From Paenibacillus glycanilyticus (lineage in GTDB: Bacteria > Bacillota > Bacilli > Paenibacillales > Paenibacillaceae), in assembly GCF_030161375.1 (NCBI RefSeq), contig NZ_BSSQ01000001.1:434001-498000 (forward strand): a stretch of 64,000 nucleotides of DNA, given 5' to 3'. This document shows positions 18,363 to 27,806 of this stretch, one piece after another. The position numbers and the translations under genes were made by a program. The notes under the pieces were generated by a model. That model saw only the letters and a list, made by a program, of their open reading frames with translations. It was not told the origin of the DNA and ran no database searches. The stretch's first letter is position 1, and every line of letters begins with the position of its first letter.

Positions 18363-18773
18363 GTGGGTCTAGAGAAACAGTCTTTACCAGATGCGCGCAT
18401 TTATGCACGGATGCAACTCTCGGCAAAAAATAAGGGCCCTCAGGCTAAACAGCAGCCTGCGCATTAAATGTTCTTCCGATCGCCATTGCTCAGGGATTCC
18501 TTCGAATCAACGAGGTATGGTTGGTATCCCTTCACAAAAGCGAACGCTTCAAAGCTTTCTGAAAGAAAGCTACTTCGTAAGCATGAGCTTCGCTTCTCCA
18601 GAATCATTTAATGCTCCGTCTGCCCTTAACCTGTTCATAGAATGCTCAAACAAAGATTCGTGGACATATGCAGCAGGACAGAAACTGCTGTTTCACAATA
18701 AAAGCAAAAGCTTAACCAAGAGCGGATACGAGAACATTACTCGCAACTACTTGCTGAAGAAAGCAGCAAGAGC
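18363..18773. other. Intergenic region without a convincing gene
   Basis: A 134-codon ORF on the plus strand (18391-18795) lacks a ribosome binding site and any recognisable motif, and it runs into the terminator of the next gene. The minus strand has no ORF of note. I see only short hairpins. Confidence 0.5.
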
Positions 18774-18815
18774 AAAAATAGCACTGCAAGGGTAACTCCC
18801 CTGCAGTGCTATTTT
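18774..18815 (-). terminator. Terminator of the ABC-F gene
   Basis: AAAATAGCACTGCA (18775-18788) pairs with TGCAGTGCTATTTT (18802-18815), with GGG/CCC extending the stem. On the minus strand it is followed by TTTTTGC, 48 bp after the stop at 18863. Confidence 0.8.
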
Positions 18816-18862
18816 CATAAAAAGCATTTTACTTACCTATGCGAGCCATCTTTACAGTTCGA

Positions 18863-20482
18863 TTAAACGGCGTACATACGCTCACGAAGGGCTTTGACCT
18901 CTTCGCTCTCGAGGTACTCGTCATAAGTCATCATTCTGTCGATCAAGCCATTAGGCGTAATCTCCATAATGCGGTTTGCAATCGTTTGGACAAACTGATG
19001 GTCATGCGATGTGAACAGAACCGTACAGTCTGTATCTGTCAGACCATTGTTGAGCGCTGTGATGGACTCAAGGTCCAAGTGGTTGGTAGGCTCATCAAGG
19101 ACAAACACGTTTGCGCCGCTGAGCATGATTTTGGACAGCATGCAACGCACTTTCTCGCCACCGGACAGAACGGATGCTTTCTTCATCGCATCGTCGCCGG
19201 AGAAGAGCATACGGCCGAGGAAGCCGCGGATAAACGTCTCGTCCGGATCCTTGGAATATTGGCGAAGCCATTCCACGAGGTTCAGTTCCACGCCGTCGAA
19301 GTAAGGCGCGTTGTCTTTCGGGAAGTAGCCTTGCGTTGTTGTAACACCCCATTGATACGTACCGGCATCTGCTTCCAGCTCGCCCATCAGCAATTGGAAC
19401 AGAACCGTCTTCGGAAGGCCGTTAGGTCCAACAAAAGCGATTTTGTCGCCTTTGTTCACGGCAATCGTCAGGTTATCAATAATTTTCTCGCCGTCGATCG
19501 TCTTCGACAGGCCTTCAACAAGCAGCAAAGATTTGCCCGCTTCGCGCTCGCCTTTGAAGTGAATGAACGGATATTTGCGGTTCGACGGACGAATGTCGTC
19601 GAGCGTAATTTTGTCGAGCAATTTTTTACGCGAAGTCGCTTGCTTGGACTTCGATTTATTCGCGCTAAAGCGTTGAATAAACGCTTGAAGTTCTTTGATC
19701 TTGTCTTCTTTCTTCTTGTTCTCGCCGCGTTGAAGCGCGAGAGCCAGCTGGGAAGACTCGTACCAGAAGTCGTAGTTGCCCACGTACATTTGGATTTTGC
19801 CAAAGTCGATGTCCGCAATATGCGTACATACGGTGTTCAGGAAGTGACGGTCATGGCTGACTACCACAACGGTGCCTTCGTAGCCGGACAGGAAATCTTC
19901 CAGCCAACGGATCGATTCGATGTCCAAGTGGTTGGTAGGCTCATCGAGGAGCAGAATGTTCGGTTCGCCGAACAACGCTTGCGCGAGCAATACGCGGACT
20001 TTCTCGTTGCCGCCAAGCTCCGCCATTTGCTTGTCATGCAGATCCGGAGTGATGCCAAGGCCGTTCAGCATCTCGGCTGCTTGCGATTCCGCTTCCCAGC
20101 CGTTCATGTCGGCGAATTCAGCCTCAAGCTCGCCTGCGCGCATGCCGTCTTCGTCCGTGAAGTCCGTCTTTGCATAGAGCGCGTCCTTCTCTTTCATGAC
20201 GTCATACAGCTTCTTGTGGCCCATGATAACCGTCTCGAGGACGTTGAACTCATCGTATTCGAAATGGTTCTGTTTCAATACGGCAAGTCGTTCGCCCGGC
20301 GTAATATGAACTTCGCCGCTCGATTGTTCAACCTCGCCGGAGAGAATTTTCAGAAACGTCGATTTACCTGCGCCGTTCGCGCCAATCAAGCCATAGCAGT
20401 TGCCTGGCGTAAATTTAATATTTACATCTTCGAACAATGGCTTCTTCCCGAAGCGAAGCGTTATGCCGCTTGTACTAATCAT
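18863..20482 (-). CDS. ABC-F family ATPase (YkpA/YbiT-like)
   Basis: ABC-F proteins are soluble twin-ATPase factors that act on ribosomes. The first Walker A is IGANGAGKST (about residues 34-43), with signature LGGNEKVRVLLAQAL and Walker B ILLLDEPTNHLD. The linker (residues 240-300) is strongly charged (RGENKKKEDKIKELQAFIQR), as expected for the interdomain arm. The second half has LSGGEKVRCMLSKIML and VFVLDEPTNHLDLES, but its Walker A reads GPNGLPKT rather than GxGK(S/T). To my recollection this relaxed second P-loop is a subfamily trait. There is no membrane domain. The likely role is translation or stress support, not antibiotic efflux. Confidence 0.88.
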   Translation of the reverse strand: MISTSGITLRFGKKPLFEDVNIKFTPGNCYGLIGANGAGKSTFLKILSGEVEQSSGEVHITPGERLAVLKQNHFEYDEFNVLETVIMGHKKLYDVMKEKDALYAKTDFTDEDGMRAGELEAEFADMNGWEAESQAAEMLNGLGITPDLHDKQMAELGGNEKVRVLLAQALFGEPNILLLDEPTNHLDIESIRWLEDFLSGYEGTVVVVSHDRHFLNTVCTHIADIDFGKIQMYVGNYDFWYESSQLALALQRGENKKKEDKIKELQAFIQRFSANKSKSKQATSRKKLLDKITLDDIRPSNRKYPFIHFKGEREAGKSLLLVEGLSKTIDGEKIIDNLTIAVNKGDKIAFVGPNGLPKTVLFQLLMGELEADAGTYQWGVTTTQGYFPKDNAPYFDGVELNLVEWLRQYSKDPDETFIRGFLGRMLFSGDDAMKKASVLSGGEKVRCMLSKIMLSGANVFVLDEPTNHLDLESITALNNGLTDTDCTVLFTSHDHQFVQTIANRIMEITPNGLIDRMMTYDEYLESEEVKALRERMYAV

Positions 20483-20583
20483 TGTATTTAATCCCGTCCT
20501 TCTTTTCCAAACTCGTTTTTATCTCGAACCATTATACCACAGTCTGAACGTTCAATTACACCCAAAAGGCAAAAAGATGCCAA

Positions 20584-21168
20584 TTAGCCGTTGACGGATT
20601 TTGTCTTTTGCGCTTGGACGGATTCTTTTCCCCTGTCGGCCTTTTGCATCCGCCAAACCGCCCAGGCACTTGCTGCATAGACCAAAGCGCTGAAATAGAA
20701 CAATACGTTTATAGTCAGCCAATCGATTAAATAGCCGCCAAGCACAACCGCAATCCCAGAGGCTACCGTCGTCCAGAAATGATAGTTGCCGATTGCGGCG
20801 CCACGGCCGCCAGGAATGGTATAATCGGCGAGCAGTTGTCTCTCGCTCATCTTCTGCATGGCGTTGCAGATCCCCATAAGAAGCTGCAGCAAGAGAACCA
20901 CGCTATAAGACATGACCCATGGAAAAGCAAGCATGGCCGCCATCATCCCCATCGAACTCGCAATCAGCATTCTCTGGCTATATCGGTCGAGACGGGGAGC
21001 CAGCCATTGGGACACGAGAGCGGAACTGATCGTAAAGACGGCAAACGCCAGGCCGTATTTCGAATAACTGTTGCCGAGATTTTTCAAGAACAGCAAATAA
21101 TAAGGATAGATCATTCCCGATGCAAGCGTGACCAAGCTCTGCGAACGAATAAGCCAACTTAAATTCAT
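20584..21168 (-). CDS. Half-size MFS-like membrane protein (six TM)
   Basis: A 194-residue protein with about six hydrophobic helices that resembles one half of a major facilitator permease. MFS-like features are the charged loop LAPRLDRYSQR between helices 2 and 3, and a hydrophilic tail after the last helix. The ATG overlaps the stop of the preceding oxidase gene (ATGA), so the two are co-translated. It ends normally with a basic tail, and no second half is found downstream, so it is either a genuine half transporter working as a dimer or a truncated copy. Substrate unknown. Confidence 0.7.
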   Translation of the reverse strand: MNLSWLIRSQSLVTLASGMIYPYYLLFLKNLGNSYSKYGLAFAVFTISSALVSQWLAPRLDRYSQRMLIASSMGMMAAMLAFPWVMSYSVVLLLQLLMGICNAMQKMSERQLLADYTIPGGRGAAIGNYHFWTTVASGIAVVLGGYLIDWLTINVLFYFSALVYAASAWAVWRMQKADRGKESVQAQKTKSVNG

Positions 21169-22619
21169 TCCGCTCCCCCTCCCTTGTATTGCTCATAGAA
21201 CGTATTCATAAACAGCTCCCCCGGATCGTATTGCAGCTTTTTTTGGAAAAACAGCCGGTATTCCGGGTATGCCGCCCTAAACTGTTCAAGGCTTGGATAA
21301 CCCGCATAAGGCAAATAATAAGTTCCCCCGCGGCTTATCGCTTCGTCTACGATCTGCCTGACGGACTGTTCCATATGACTTTGCCCTTTCGAGGATAAAG
21401 GCACGTTAAACAGGCAAACCAGAGCAAACATATCTTGCTTGGCGTAGGAGAGGACCGCTTCGTTATCTTCGTTCACGTACCGTACGGTAATGTTGAGCAG
21501 GTTAAGATTCTCCGAGCGTACGATCTTCCCCATGGCCTCTACAAAGTCGTCGAACTGCCGAACTGGTATAAAATATTCCTGCAAAAGGTCGCTGCTATCC
21601 GGCTGATCATACTCCATGAACTGCCAAGCCGCGCGCATCGCGTTATTGCGGCTGATCAGCTCACCTGACTCTTCGGTGAAAAATGCCGTCTGCAGATCCC
21701 AAGTTAGCGTCTTGCCCCAATCAAACGACCGGTTCAGTTGAAAGAGCAGTTTGCCAGGCGCGGTCCAGGGCTCGCGTACGGTTAGCTTGCTGTATTTCTC
21801 TAGCGGCTCAGAATGGTCTAAAGTGTAATTTTTCGCAAACATCTCCGTCAAGAAGCTGCCTCGCGATACCGAAATGCGCGCAATATGCATGCGGATATCC
21901 GGATTGGTCTTAACCTCCTGCATGAAATACCGTACATAATCCGCGGTTGGCATGGTTTCCGTATTTACGGAATACAGCTCGTCATCATCCAGCAGCAGAG
22001 TAACATCCAAAATAATGCCAAACAGTCCGTAGCCGCCCAGAGCAAGCGGGAACAGCTCGGCATTCTCCGAGTGGCTGACCTGCTTGATCTGTCCGTCAGC
22101 CATCAGCAGCCGGAAGGAATCAACGCTTTTGATCATCGAACCGTTCCGAATGTCTCTCCCATGCGCATTAACGCTGATCGAACCGCCAACCGTAAACGTA
22201 TTTTGCGATTGCATCGTGCGGACGGCAAGGCCGTAACGGTTAACGGCCTCCTGAATATCCTCCCAGGTCGCGCCCGCTTGCACCGTTATTTTCTTATGCT
22301 CCCGGTCGATGGACAAAATCCGGTTGTAGCCCGTCATATCGACTACGATTCCGTCCTTGTAGTAGGTATGTCCGCCTTGGCTATGCCGCTGACCGGCGAT
22401 CGATACCTTCAGATGTTGCTTTCGCGCATCCTGAAGCAAGTGGATTAATTGCGTCTCCTCTTTCCCCTTCACCACGCGTTCCACCTTCACCGGATGCAAA
22501 CGGCTGTAATCCGTCACCAGATAAGGGTTCTGGTCAGCCGAACTTGTTCTGAAGTAGGTAATCACGCTAAGTGCAATAAGCAGCGTAATTGCAATCGTTT
22601 TTTTGGCCAAACCCTTCAC
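21165..22619 (-). CDS. Membrane-anchored FAD-binding (PCMH-type) oxidoreductase
   Basis: Residues 7-22 form an N-terminal membrane anchor. The PCMH-type FAD domain follows (VSIAGQRHSQGGHTYYKDG, ITVQAGATWEDIQEAVN, TVGGSISVNAHGRD, ALGGYGLFGIILDVTLLL). The His in GQRHSQGGH is where related enzymes carry covalent FAD. The C-terminal half ends with LPYAGYPSLEQFRAAYPEYR, typical of sugar-lactone and alcohol oxidases of this class. It overlaps the half-MFS gene by four bases, suggesting a two-gene unit. The substrate is not known; a sugar acid, lactone or lipid-linked sugar is possible. Confidence 0.82.
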   Translation of the reverse strand: MKGLAKKTIAITLLIALSVITYFRTSSADQNPYLVTDYSRLHPVKVERVVKGKEETQLIHLLQDARKQHLKVSIAGQRHSQGGHTYYKDGIVVDMTGYNRILSIDREHKKITVQAGATWEDIQEAVNRYGLAVRTMQSQNTFTVGGSISVNAHGRDIRNGSMIKSVDSFRLLMADGQIKQVSHSENAELFPLALGGYGLFGIILDVTLLLDDDELYSVNTETMPTADYVRYFMQEVKTNPDIRMHIARISVSRGSFLTEMFAKNYTLDHSEPLEKYSKLTVREPWTAPGKLLFQLNRSFDWGKTLTWDLQTAFFTEESGELISRNNAMRAAWQFMEYDQPDSSDLLQEYFIPVRQFDDFVEAMGKIVRSENLNLLNITVRYVNEDNEAVLSYAKQDMFALVCLFNVPLSSKGQSHMEQSVRQIVDEAISRGGTYYLPYAGYPSLEQFRAAYPEYRLFFQKKLQYDPGELFMNTFYEQYKGGGAE

Positions 22620-22690
22620 CTCGGTCTAACAGCTTGTCCTCATTGGAACATTTTTGAAACTTTTCCGTCAACTACAAATTCTATGAGCAC

Positions 22691-22743
22691 AAAAAAAGAG
22701 CCGTCTCATCAGCCATAAAGATGACTGTGAGACAACCCTTGTT
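22691..22743 (-). terminator. Terminator after the Gfo/Idh/MocA gene
   Basis: On the minus strand GTCTCA pairs with TGAGAC around an imperfect inner stem and is followed, after GGCTC, by seven T (22697-22691). Confidence 0.7.
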
Positions 22744-22751
22744 CCTTGCCC

Positions 22752-23822
22752 TTAATCCCAGTGCAGCTTCACTTCGTTGCCGGTACGGGACGATTCGTAG
22801 ATCGCATCCAGGATGCGGCTGTTCGTGTAGCCGGACAACGCGGACGAGATCGGTTCCTTGCCCTCGACGATACATTCGATGAAATGCTTGCTCAAGAGCA
22901 CGCGGTCTTCCTCGCCATCCAACGGCTCAATAACCGTCTCAACCACTTCGTCGCCTTCATGCGTTACGAATTTGCCGTCGCTGCCAATAAGCGCCGCTCC
23001 GCCTTCCTTGCCCATCAGATGGACAAACGGATCTTGGCTGAGGCCAGCCGCGTGAGCCGCCCAGCTGACTTCCAGCGACAGAGTTGCGCCATTGTCCAGC
23101 TTGATCAATGCAGTCGCAAGATCCTCTACATCGTAATAGCCATCCCAGTTCGGAGTACCCCAAGTGCCTATGCCGCGGCGCTCCGGACCAAACTCGGCGT
23201 AGGTGGAGCCGTATACGGATACCGGCTTGGGATTGCCCATCAAATACAAGGACAGGTCCAGCATATGAACGCCGATATCGATAAGCGGGCCGCCGCCTGC
23301 CATGTCTTTGCGCGTGAACCAGGAACCCCAGCCCGGAATTCCCTTTTTGCGGAACCAACCGGTCTTTGCGTTATAGATCAGGCCCAGATCGCCGTTCTCC
23401 ACGCGTGCTTTAATGGCGCGGTTAATGCCGGTCCAGCGCATTTGCTGCGCCATCATCAGCACTTTGCCGGAAGCCTTTTGCGCTTCATAGATCGTACGGG
23501 CCGCTTCGGCATCAATAGCCATCGGTTTTTCAAGCAATACATGCTTGCCCTGTTTCAACGCTTCAATGGCAAGCGGAGCATGGAATTGGTTCGGTACGCC
23601 TATAACAACGGCATCAATCGCCGGATCTTCCAGCATGGCTTGCGGATTCTCATGAACCGTCTGAATGCCGAACTCTTCTGCTCTTTGCGAAGCAAGCGGC
23701 AGATAAGCGTCGGTAATCGCGGTTACATAAACCGATTCCGCGCCTACCTTCGCGAACGTTTCCAAATGGACTTTACCAATAGCTCCTGCACCAATTATGC
23801 CAAGACGAATAGGCTGACTCAT
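22752..23822 (-). CDS. Gfo/Idh/MocA family NAD(P)-dependent oxidoreductase
   Basis: These enzymes oxidise or reduce hydroxyl groups of sugars and inositols. The N-terminal Rossmann fold has RLGIIGAGAIGKVHLETFA (GAGAIG at residues 11-16). VIGVPNQFHAPLAIEALKQG and LLEKPMA give the EKP lysine motif near residue 97. The C-terminal domain has GGGPLIDIGVHMLDLSLYLM with the active-site Asp and His. The 356-residue length is normal. It is a single gene with a downstream terminator. The specific sugar cannot be determined. Confidence 0.92.
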   Translation of the reverse strand: MSQPIRLGIIGAGAIGKVHLETFAKVGAESVYVTAITDAYLPLASQRAEEFGIQTVHENPQAMLEDPAIDAVVIGVPNQFHAPLAIEALKQGKHVLLEKPMAIDAEAARTIYEAQKASGKVLMMAQQMRWTGINRAIKARVENGDLGLIYNAKTGWFRKKGIPGWGSWFTRKDMAGGGPLIDIGVHMLDLSLYLMGNPKPVSVYGSTYAEFGPERRGIGTWGTPNWDGYYDVEDLATALIKLDNGATLSLEVSWAAHAAGLSQDPFVHLMGKEGGAALIGSDGKFVTHEGDEVVETVIEPLDGEEDRVLLSKHFIECIVEGKEPISSALSGYTNSRILDAIYESSRTGNEVKLHWD

Positions 23823-23932
23823 GTTTCCAGTTCCTCGTTTCCAATCGAAATATTATCGAAATATAAGATAAGTATAGCTCTCCGGCCTAGTAGAGTCACT
23901 GTCCTTATTTGGCTTCCTTTTGTTCTCGTTTG

Positions 23933-24886
23933 CTATTGTTCGGACGATGGATAACGCCAAGTCTGGCCATGCGGCAGCACGATGACCTGGTCTTCATCCA
24001 ATTCCCTGCGAAGCCGTTCGTTCTCCAGCCGGTCGAGCGCCTCGCGAGGCGTGTCGTCAGCCAGCTTGAACGCGCCGTAATGCATCGGTACAAACCGCTT
24101 AGCCCCGGTATCTTCAAACGCTTGCAGCGCCTCCTCCGGCGTCACATGCTGCGGCCCCATGAACCATTCCGGTTCATAAGCGCCAATAGGCATAAGAGCG
24201 ACATCTATATTGAAACGGTTGCCAATCTCCTTGAAGCCCGGAAAATAACCGCTGTCGCCTGCGAAATAGATCGTCGGATCATCGGAATCCTTCTCCGCTG
24301 GCTCCATCACCCAGCCGCCCCAATGGGAACTGTTCGTATCCCACAGGTTGCGGCGGGTCCAATGCTGGGATGGCACGAAGGTAATCCGGATGCCGTCGAT
24401 CACAATCGACTCCCACCAATGCAGCTCCTTAATATTCGTGAAGCCTTTAAGCCTAAGCTTCGTGCGAAGCCCGGCCGGCACCAGAAGCATCTTGCTGCCC
24501 TGAAGCCTGCGAAGCGATTGAATATGAAGATGATCATAATGGGAATGGGAAATGAGAACGATGTCAACCGGGGGTACGTCGTCAATCGGTATCCCCGGCG
24601 GCGCCAAGCGTCTCTGGAAAGCCATCTGCCCGGACCATACCGGATCGGTCATTATATTTTTCCCGGCAAGCTGGATCAGAAACGTGGAATGCCCCACCCA
24701 TGTCAGGGACGGAACTTCCCGGTTCCGGTGCAGAAAGTCCAGGTCAGGTTCTACGTTTGGAACCGCATAGGAATAATCTTTTGTTTTTATTTTACGAAGC
24801 CGCTCCTGCCGCCATCGTTTCAAGTGCTTGATGGAATTATGCAGCTGTACGGGCTCGCTGTTCGTAAATTTTTTTGGCTGCCTCAA
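23933..24886 (-). CDS. MBL-fold hydrolase, NAPE-PLD/UlaG-like
   Basis: A metallo-beta-lactamase-fold protein of 317 residues. The metal-binding HxHxDH motif is HSHYDH (114-119); earlier VGHSTFLIQLAGKNIMTDPVW and later FAGDSGYFPGF and VPMHYGAF complete the site. The order and the spacing of TWVGHSTFL and MTDPVWS match the family of N-acyl-phosphatidylethanolamine phospholipase D and its bacterial relatives. No signal peptide, so probably cytoplasmic. The natural substrate in bacteria is unclear. The gene appears monocistronic. Confidence 0.85.
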   Translation of the reverse strand: MRQPKKFTNSEPVQLHNSIKHLKRWRQERLRKIKTKDYSYAVPNVEPDLDFLHRNREVPSLTWVGHSTFLIQLAGKNIMTDPVWSGQMAFQRRLAPPGIPIDDVPPVDIVLISHSHYDHLHIQSLRRLQGSKMLLVPAGLRTKLRLKGFTNIKELHWWESIVIDGIRITFVPSQHWTRRNLWDTNSSHWGGWVMEPAEKDSDDPTIYFAGDSGYFPGFKEIGNRFNIDVALMPIGAYEPEWFMGPQHVTPEEALQAFEDTGAKRFVPMHYGAFKLADDTPREALDRLENERLRRELDEDQVIVLPHGQTWRYPSSEQ

Positions 24887-25048
24887 CTGTTCATCCCTCC
24901 TGATTGTATAGCCCTGTTACTTAAAGATACCAACTTGGGAATGTCCAATCAACCGTCGAAGATGGTCAGGCCTTATTCGCGTAAGCAGTTTTTTTCATGT
25001 AAACTATGATTATTAGCTCAAGTTAGTGAACGGGAGGCGCAAATATTA

Positions 25049-26194
25049 ATGAAACTTATTTCGATCGAACCAACCCCAAGTCCAAATTCCATGAAGCTGA
25101 ACGTGGATGAGCCGCTTCCGCGCGGCGTCAGACAATCCTATACAAAAAAAGAAATCGAACAAGCGCCGGAGCCGCTGAAGGCACTCCTCGCCATCGAAGG
25201 CGTGCGGAGCATATTCCGCACGGCGGACTTTATCGCGCTTGACCGCATCGCCAATGCGGACTGGGCGCGTATCCTCGCCGATGCCAGAGCATTGTTGCAA
25301 GGCGGAACGGAAGGCGACTCCGCGGCGGGAGCCGCCCTTGCCGCCGAGAGTTACGGCGAGGCCCATGTGCTTGTGCAAATGTATCGCGGCATTCCGATTC
25401 AGGTGCGCGTGAAAAACGGCGAGCGCGAAGCCCGCTCCGCGCTGCCGACAAAATTCACCGACGCCGTAACCGAAGCGGCAGGCGCTTCGATGATCCGCGA
25501 ACGGAGGCTCGAGGAGTTTGGCGTCCGTTACGGCGAGCTCGAAGAGATTGCTGCCGAAATTGTGAAGGAGCTCGAGGCGGCCTATACGCCAGATCGGCTT
25601 CAAGAGCTAATCGCGGCTGCCCAGGCTCTTGGTCCTGGCGAGGAGTCGGCAGCGCCGGCCAGACCGGCTCCGCTTACCGCAGACGAGATTGAGAAGCGCT
25701 TCGAATCGCCGGAATGGCAGGTTCGTTACGCCGCGTTAGAACGCATGGCGCCGGAGGCGGAACTGCTGCCCCTCATTGCCAAAGCGCTGCATGACGAGAA
25801 CATGTCGATTCGCCGGCTTGCCGTCGTATACCTCGGAGACCTCCGCACGCCGGAAGCCATGCCTTACTTATTTGAAGCGCTGCGCGACAAATCCGCATCC
25901 GTTCGCCGCACGGCCGGCGATACCTTGTCCGACTGGGGCGATCCGGCAGCAACCGGCCCGATGATTGAATCGTTGCGCGACCCTAATAAGCTTGTCCGTT
26001 GGCGCGCGGCCCGTTTCTTGTACGAAGCAGGCGACGAGAGCGCCGTAGAAGCGCTGCGCGAGGCCGCCAAAGACGCCGAGTTCGAAATCCAGCTGCAGGC
26101 TCAGATAGCGCTCGAGCGGATTGAACGCGGCGAAGAGGCCGCCGGATCGGTATGGCAGCAAATGACCGCCGCCCGTAACCGCGAGCAGCAATAA
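25049..26194 (+). CDS. CvfC/YpgR-like protein: Nfu N-terminal domain plus HEAT repeats
   Basis: Residues 1-85 (LISIEPTPSPNSMKLNVDEPL, FRTADFIALDR) are an Nfu/NifU N-terminal scaffold domain, known from Fe-S carrier proteins but here without the CxxC domain. Residues about 200-365 are four to five HEAT-like repeats (VRYAALERMAPEAELLPLIA, IRRLAVVYLGDLRTPEAMPY, VRRTAGDTLSDWGDPAATGP, VRWRAARFLYEAGDESAVEA). The combination matches S. aureus conserved virulence factor C and B. subtilis YpgR. The cellular function is not established; a scaffold or regulatory adaptor is likely. The start ATG follows CGGGAGGCGC at ordinary distance. Confidence 0.82.
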   Translation: MKLISIEPTPSPNSMKLNVDEPLPRGVRQSYTKKEIEQAPEPLKALLAIEGVRSIFRTADFIALDRIANADWARILADARALLQGGTEGDSAAGAALAAESYGEAHVLVQMYRGIPIQVRVKNGEREARSALPTKFTDAVTEAAGASMIRERRLEEFGVRYGELEEIAAEIVKELEAAYTPDRLQELIAAAQALGPGEESAAPARPAPLTADEIEKRFESPEWQVRYAALERMAPEAELLPLIAKALHDENMSIRRLAVVYLGDLRTPEAMPYLFEALRDKSASVRRTAGDTLSDWGDPAATGPMIESLRDPNKLVRWRAARFLYEAGDESAVEALREAAKDAEFEIQLQAQIALERIERGEEAAGSVWQQMTAARNREQQ

Positions 26195-26216
26195 GCCTAA
26201 TAAGCCCTATATAAGT

Positions 26217-26269
26217 CGTATACCCAAACGTTGCGCATAACCGCGACTTGGGATACGGCTTTTTTTTTT
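26217..26269 (+). terminator. Terminator of the CvfC-like gene
   Basis: CGTATACCCAA pairs with TTGGGATACG (one bulge) around an inner GTTGCG/CGCGAC stem, followed by ten T. Confidence 0.85.
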
Positions 26270-26275
26270 GCGTAC

Positions 26276-26313
26276 AAAAAAAGGAGCCCCGCTGCAACCT
26301 CGCGGTAACTCCT
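26276..26313 (-). terminator. Terminator of the transglutaminase-like gene
   Basis: On the minus strand AGGAG...CCGC pairs with GCGG...CTCCT, followed by a run of seven T (26282-26276), 16 bp past the stop. Confidence 0.75.
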
Positions 26314-26328
26314 ATTAACCATGTTTGC

Positions 26329-27468
26329 TTATTGATAATCCAGCTGCACCTGCACAAGCATCGAGCCGTCGTTGCCATAGGGCTCGTAACGGGCCGAATA
26401 GCGTATGGAAACATGCGCCACCTTGAAAGCTTTCTGCAAGTCCGCTGCTAGCGTTGAGCCGTTTAGATAACGGAAATGCATGCTCGTTTGCTGGTTCATC
26501 ACAGCCTCGCGAATATCTTGCTCCAGCTCAACCAGGCTTGATACCGTATGCTCGGGTTCTGCCCATTGCAAGCCAAGCTCGTTTTTGAGCGTCTCGTATT
26601 CCGCCGTATTGCCGGAATCCTTGCTCTCCAGCTTGCTTAATTCCGCGCTATAGGAATGGTTCGCGACCGGATAGGTCTTCACCCATTGATGATCGGCGCG
26701 CATTTCCGCATCCGTCTTCAAATAATAATTATAACTTAAACGGGATTCCGTCTGCTTCGAGCCGGCCGTCTTTACGACGGGATCATCCCATGTCATGTCC
26801 AAGTGGTACCAGTTGCCGTCAAGCTGCACCATATTCCAGGCATGATCGCCGGTTTTTACCGTGCCTTCCGCGATCAGAACGGGAATTCCGACAGCTTTTA
26901 GCATTTTGTACGCCAGCAAGGAATAACCTTGACATACGGCCGTTCCCGTCGTGAGCGCATCGTAAGCGGTGTAATGCTTCAGGGTCTGGTCGTATTGCAG
27001 CTTGCCGACAATCCAGTCGTGAATCGCCTTCACCTTCTCATGGTCATTCATCCTAGGGGTGATGATCTGCTTCACTGCTTTATTAACCGTGGCATCTACC
27101 GCTGCGGTTTGCTCCGTCGTTTCGCGGTATCTGGCCTCCAGCTTGATCGTGGACAGATTCCCCCAACTGCGGATGGTATACAAATAGGAGTCAAGAATAT
27201 AAGCCGTGTAGTCGTCTTGTGCCAGCGCCAGATTTATCGTGTTCTGCAAGCCGTCCGTGAGCTTGTGCTTGTCTCCTTTATATTGAAGCGTAAAATGCTC
27301 GGATCTGTTTTGGAATTGCGATGCCAGCTCCTCTTCCAGCTGATCGACCGTGCTGCCTCCGCTAGAGGCAGACGCAAATACAGAGAACAGATCGGATTTC
27401 ATGTTTAGACCAATGGCAGCGGCAAGCAAGGCCGCTACAGCCGTTATTTTCCAACCTGTTGTTCGCAT
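26329..27468 (-). CDS. Secreted transglutaminase-like cysteine protease-fold protein
   Basis: The transglutaminase core shows the expected triad: Cys in TGTAVCQGYSLLAYKML, His in TGDHAWNMVQL and Asp in WYHLDMTWDDP. The N-terminus (residues 5-22) is a signal peptide or anchor, so it acts outside the membrane. The segment before the core (about residues 30-150) is a region of unclear function containing ARYRETTEQTAAVDATVNKA. Such proteins in Firmicutes may be wall-associated peptidases or amidases rather than true cross-linkers. It is a single gene. Confidence 0.82.
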   Translation of the reverse strand: MRTTGWKITAVAALLAAAIGLNMKSDLFSVFASASSGGSTVDQLEEELASQFQNRSEHFTLQYKGDKHKLTDGLQNTINLALAQDDYTAYILDSYLYTIRSWGNLSTIKLEARYRETTEQTAAVDATVNKAVKQIITPRMNDHEKVKAIHDWIVGKLQYDQTLKHYTAYDALTTGTAVCQGYSLLAYKMLKAVGIPVLIAEGTVKTGDHAWNMVQLDGNWYHLDMTWDDPVVKTAGSKQTESRLSYNYYLKTDAEMRADHQWVKTYPVANHSYSAELSKLESKDSGNTAEYETLKNELGLQWAEPEHTVSSLVELEQDIREAVMNQQTSMHFRYLNGSTLAADLQKAFKVAHVSIRYSARYEPYGNDGSMLVQVQLDYQ

Positions 27469-27708
27469 AGTTACCTCCCGGCTTGGGAATATTAGTGTTC
27501 TTTCCTATTTTATGCGATTCCCTTTGGTAATAAACACGAAGAGCTGGAAACTATAATTATTGTAGCTACTTTCATCATAACGGAGTAAATGCAACTAGGG
27601 AAGCAAGATTCATAACTTTAAATAACTTTAAATATTTCCTTCTTATGAAGGACATTCAGGCTCTGCCAGAGGCTGCCCATGTAATTGTTGGGCCGTCTTT
27701 CGGTTGTC

Positions 27709-27737
27709 TTGCATTTCTTTATAGCAATGACTTATAG
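27709..27737 (+). promoter_or_regulatory. Candidate promoter of the ycgRQ-like pair
   Basis: TTGCAT (27709-27714), a 17-nt spacer and TTATAG (27732-27737). The Zur-like palindrome begins 7 bp after the -10, where binding would block initiation. Confidence 0.35.
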
Positions 27738-27744
27738 TGAATGA

Positions 27745-27759
27745 TAGTAATGATTACTA
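27745..27759. promoter_or_regulatory. Zur-type zinc box
   Basis: TAGTAATGATTACTA is a perfect 7-1-7 inverted repeat. It agrees with the Bacillus Zur consensus TCGTAATNATTACGA at every position except the symmetric second and fourteenth bases. It lies 48 bp before the permease start, so zinc-dependent repression is likely. A Fur or PerR assignment is less good because those boxes contain ATAAT in a different phase. Confidence 0.6.
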
Positions 27760-27806
27760 GCTAGAATGTTTATAAAATGTTTATAGGATATTTATCGGAG
27801 GTTTAC

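Noticed and set aside
18391..18795. A 134-codon ORF between the CDF and ABC-F genes
   Set aside because: No ribosome binding site, no recognisable motif, and it ends inside the terminator of the ABC-F gene.
20584..21168. A frameshifted full-length MFS transporter
   Set aside because: The protein ends in a charged tail and no second set of six helices was seen on any nearby frame, so a half-size protein is the simpler reading.
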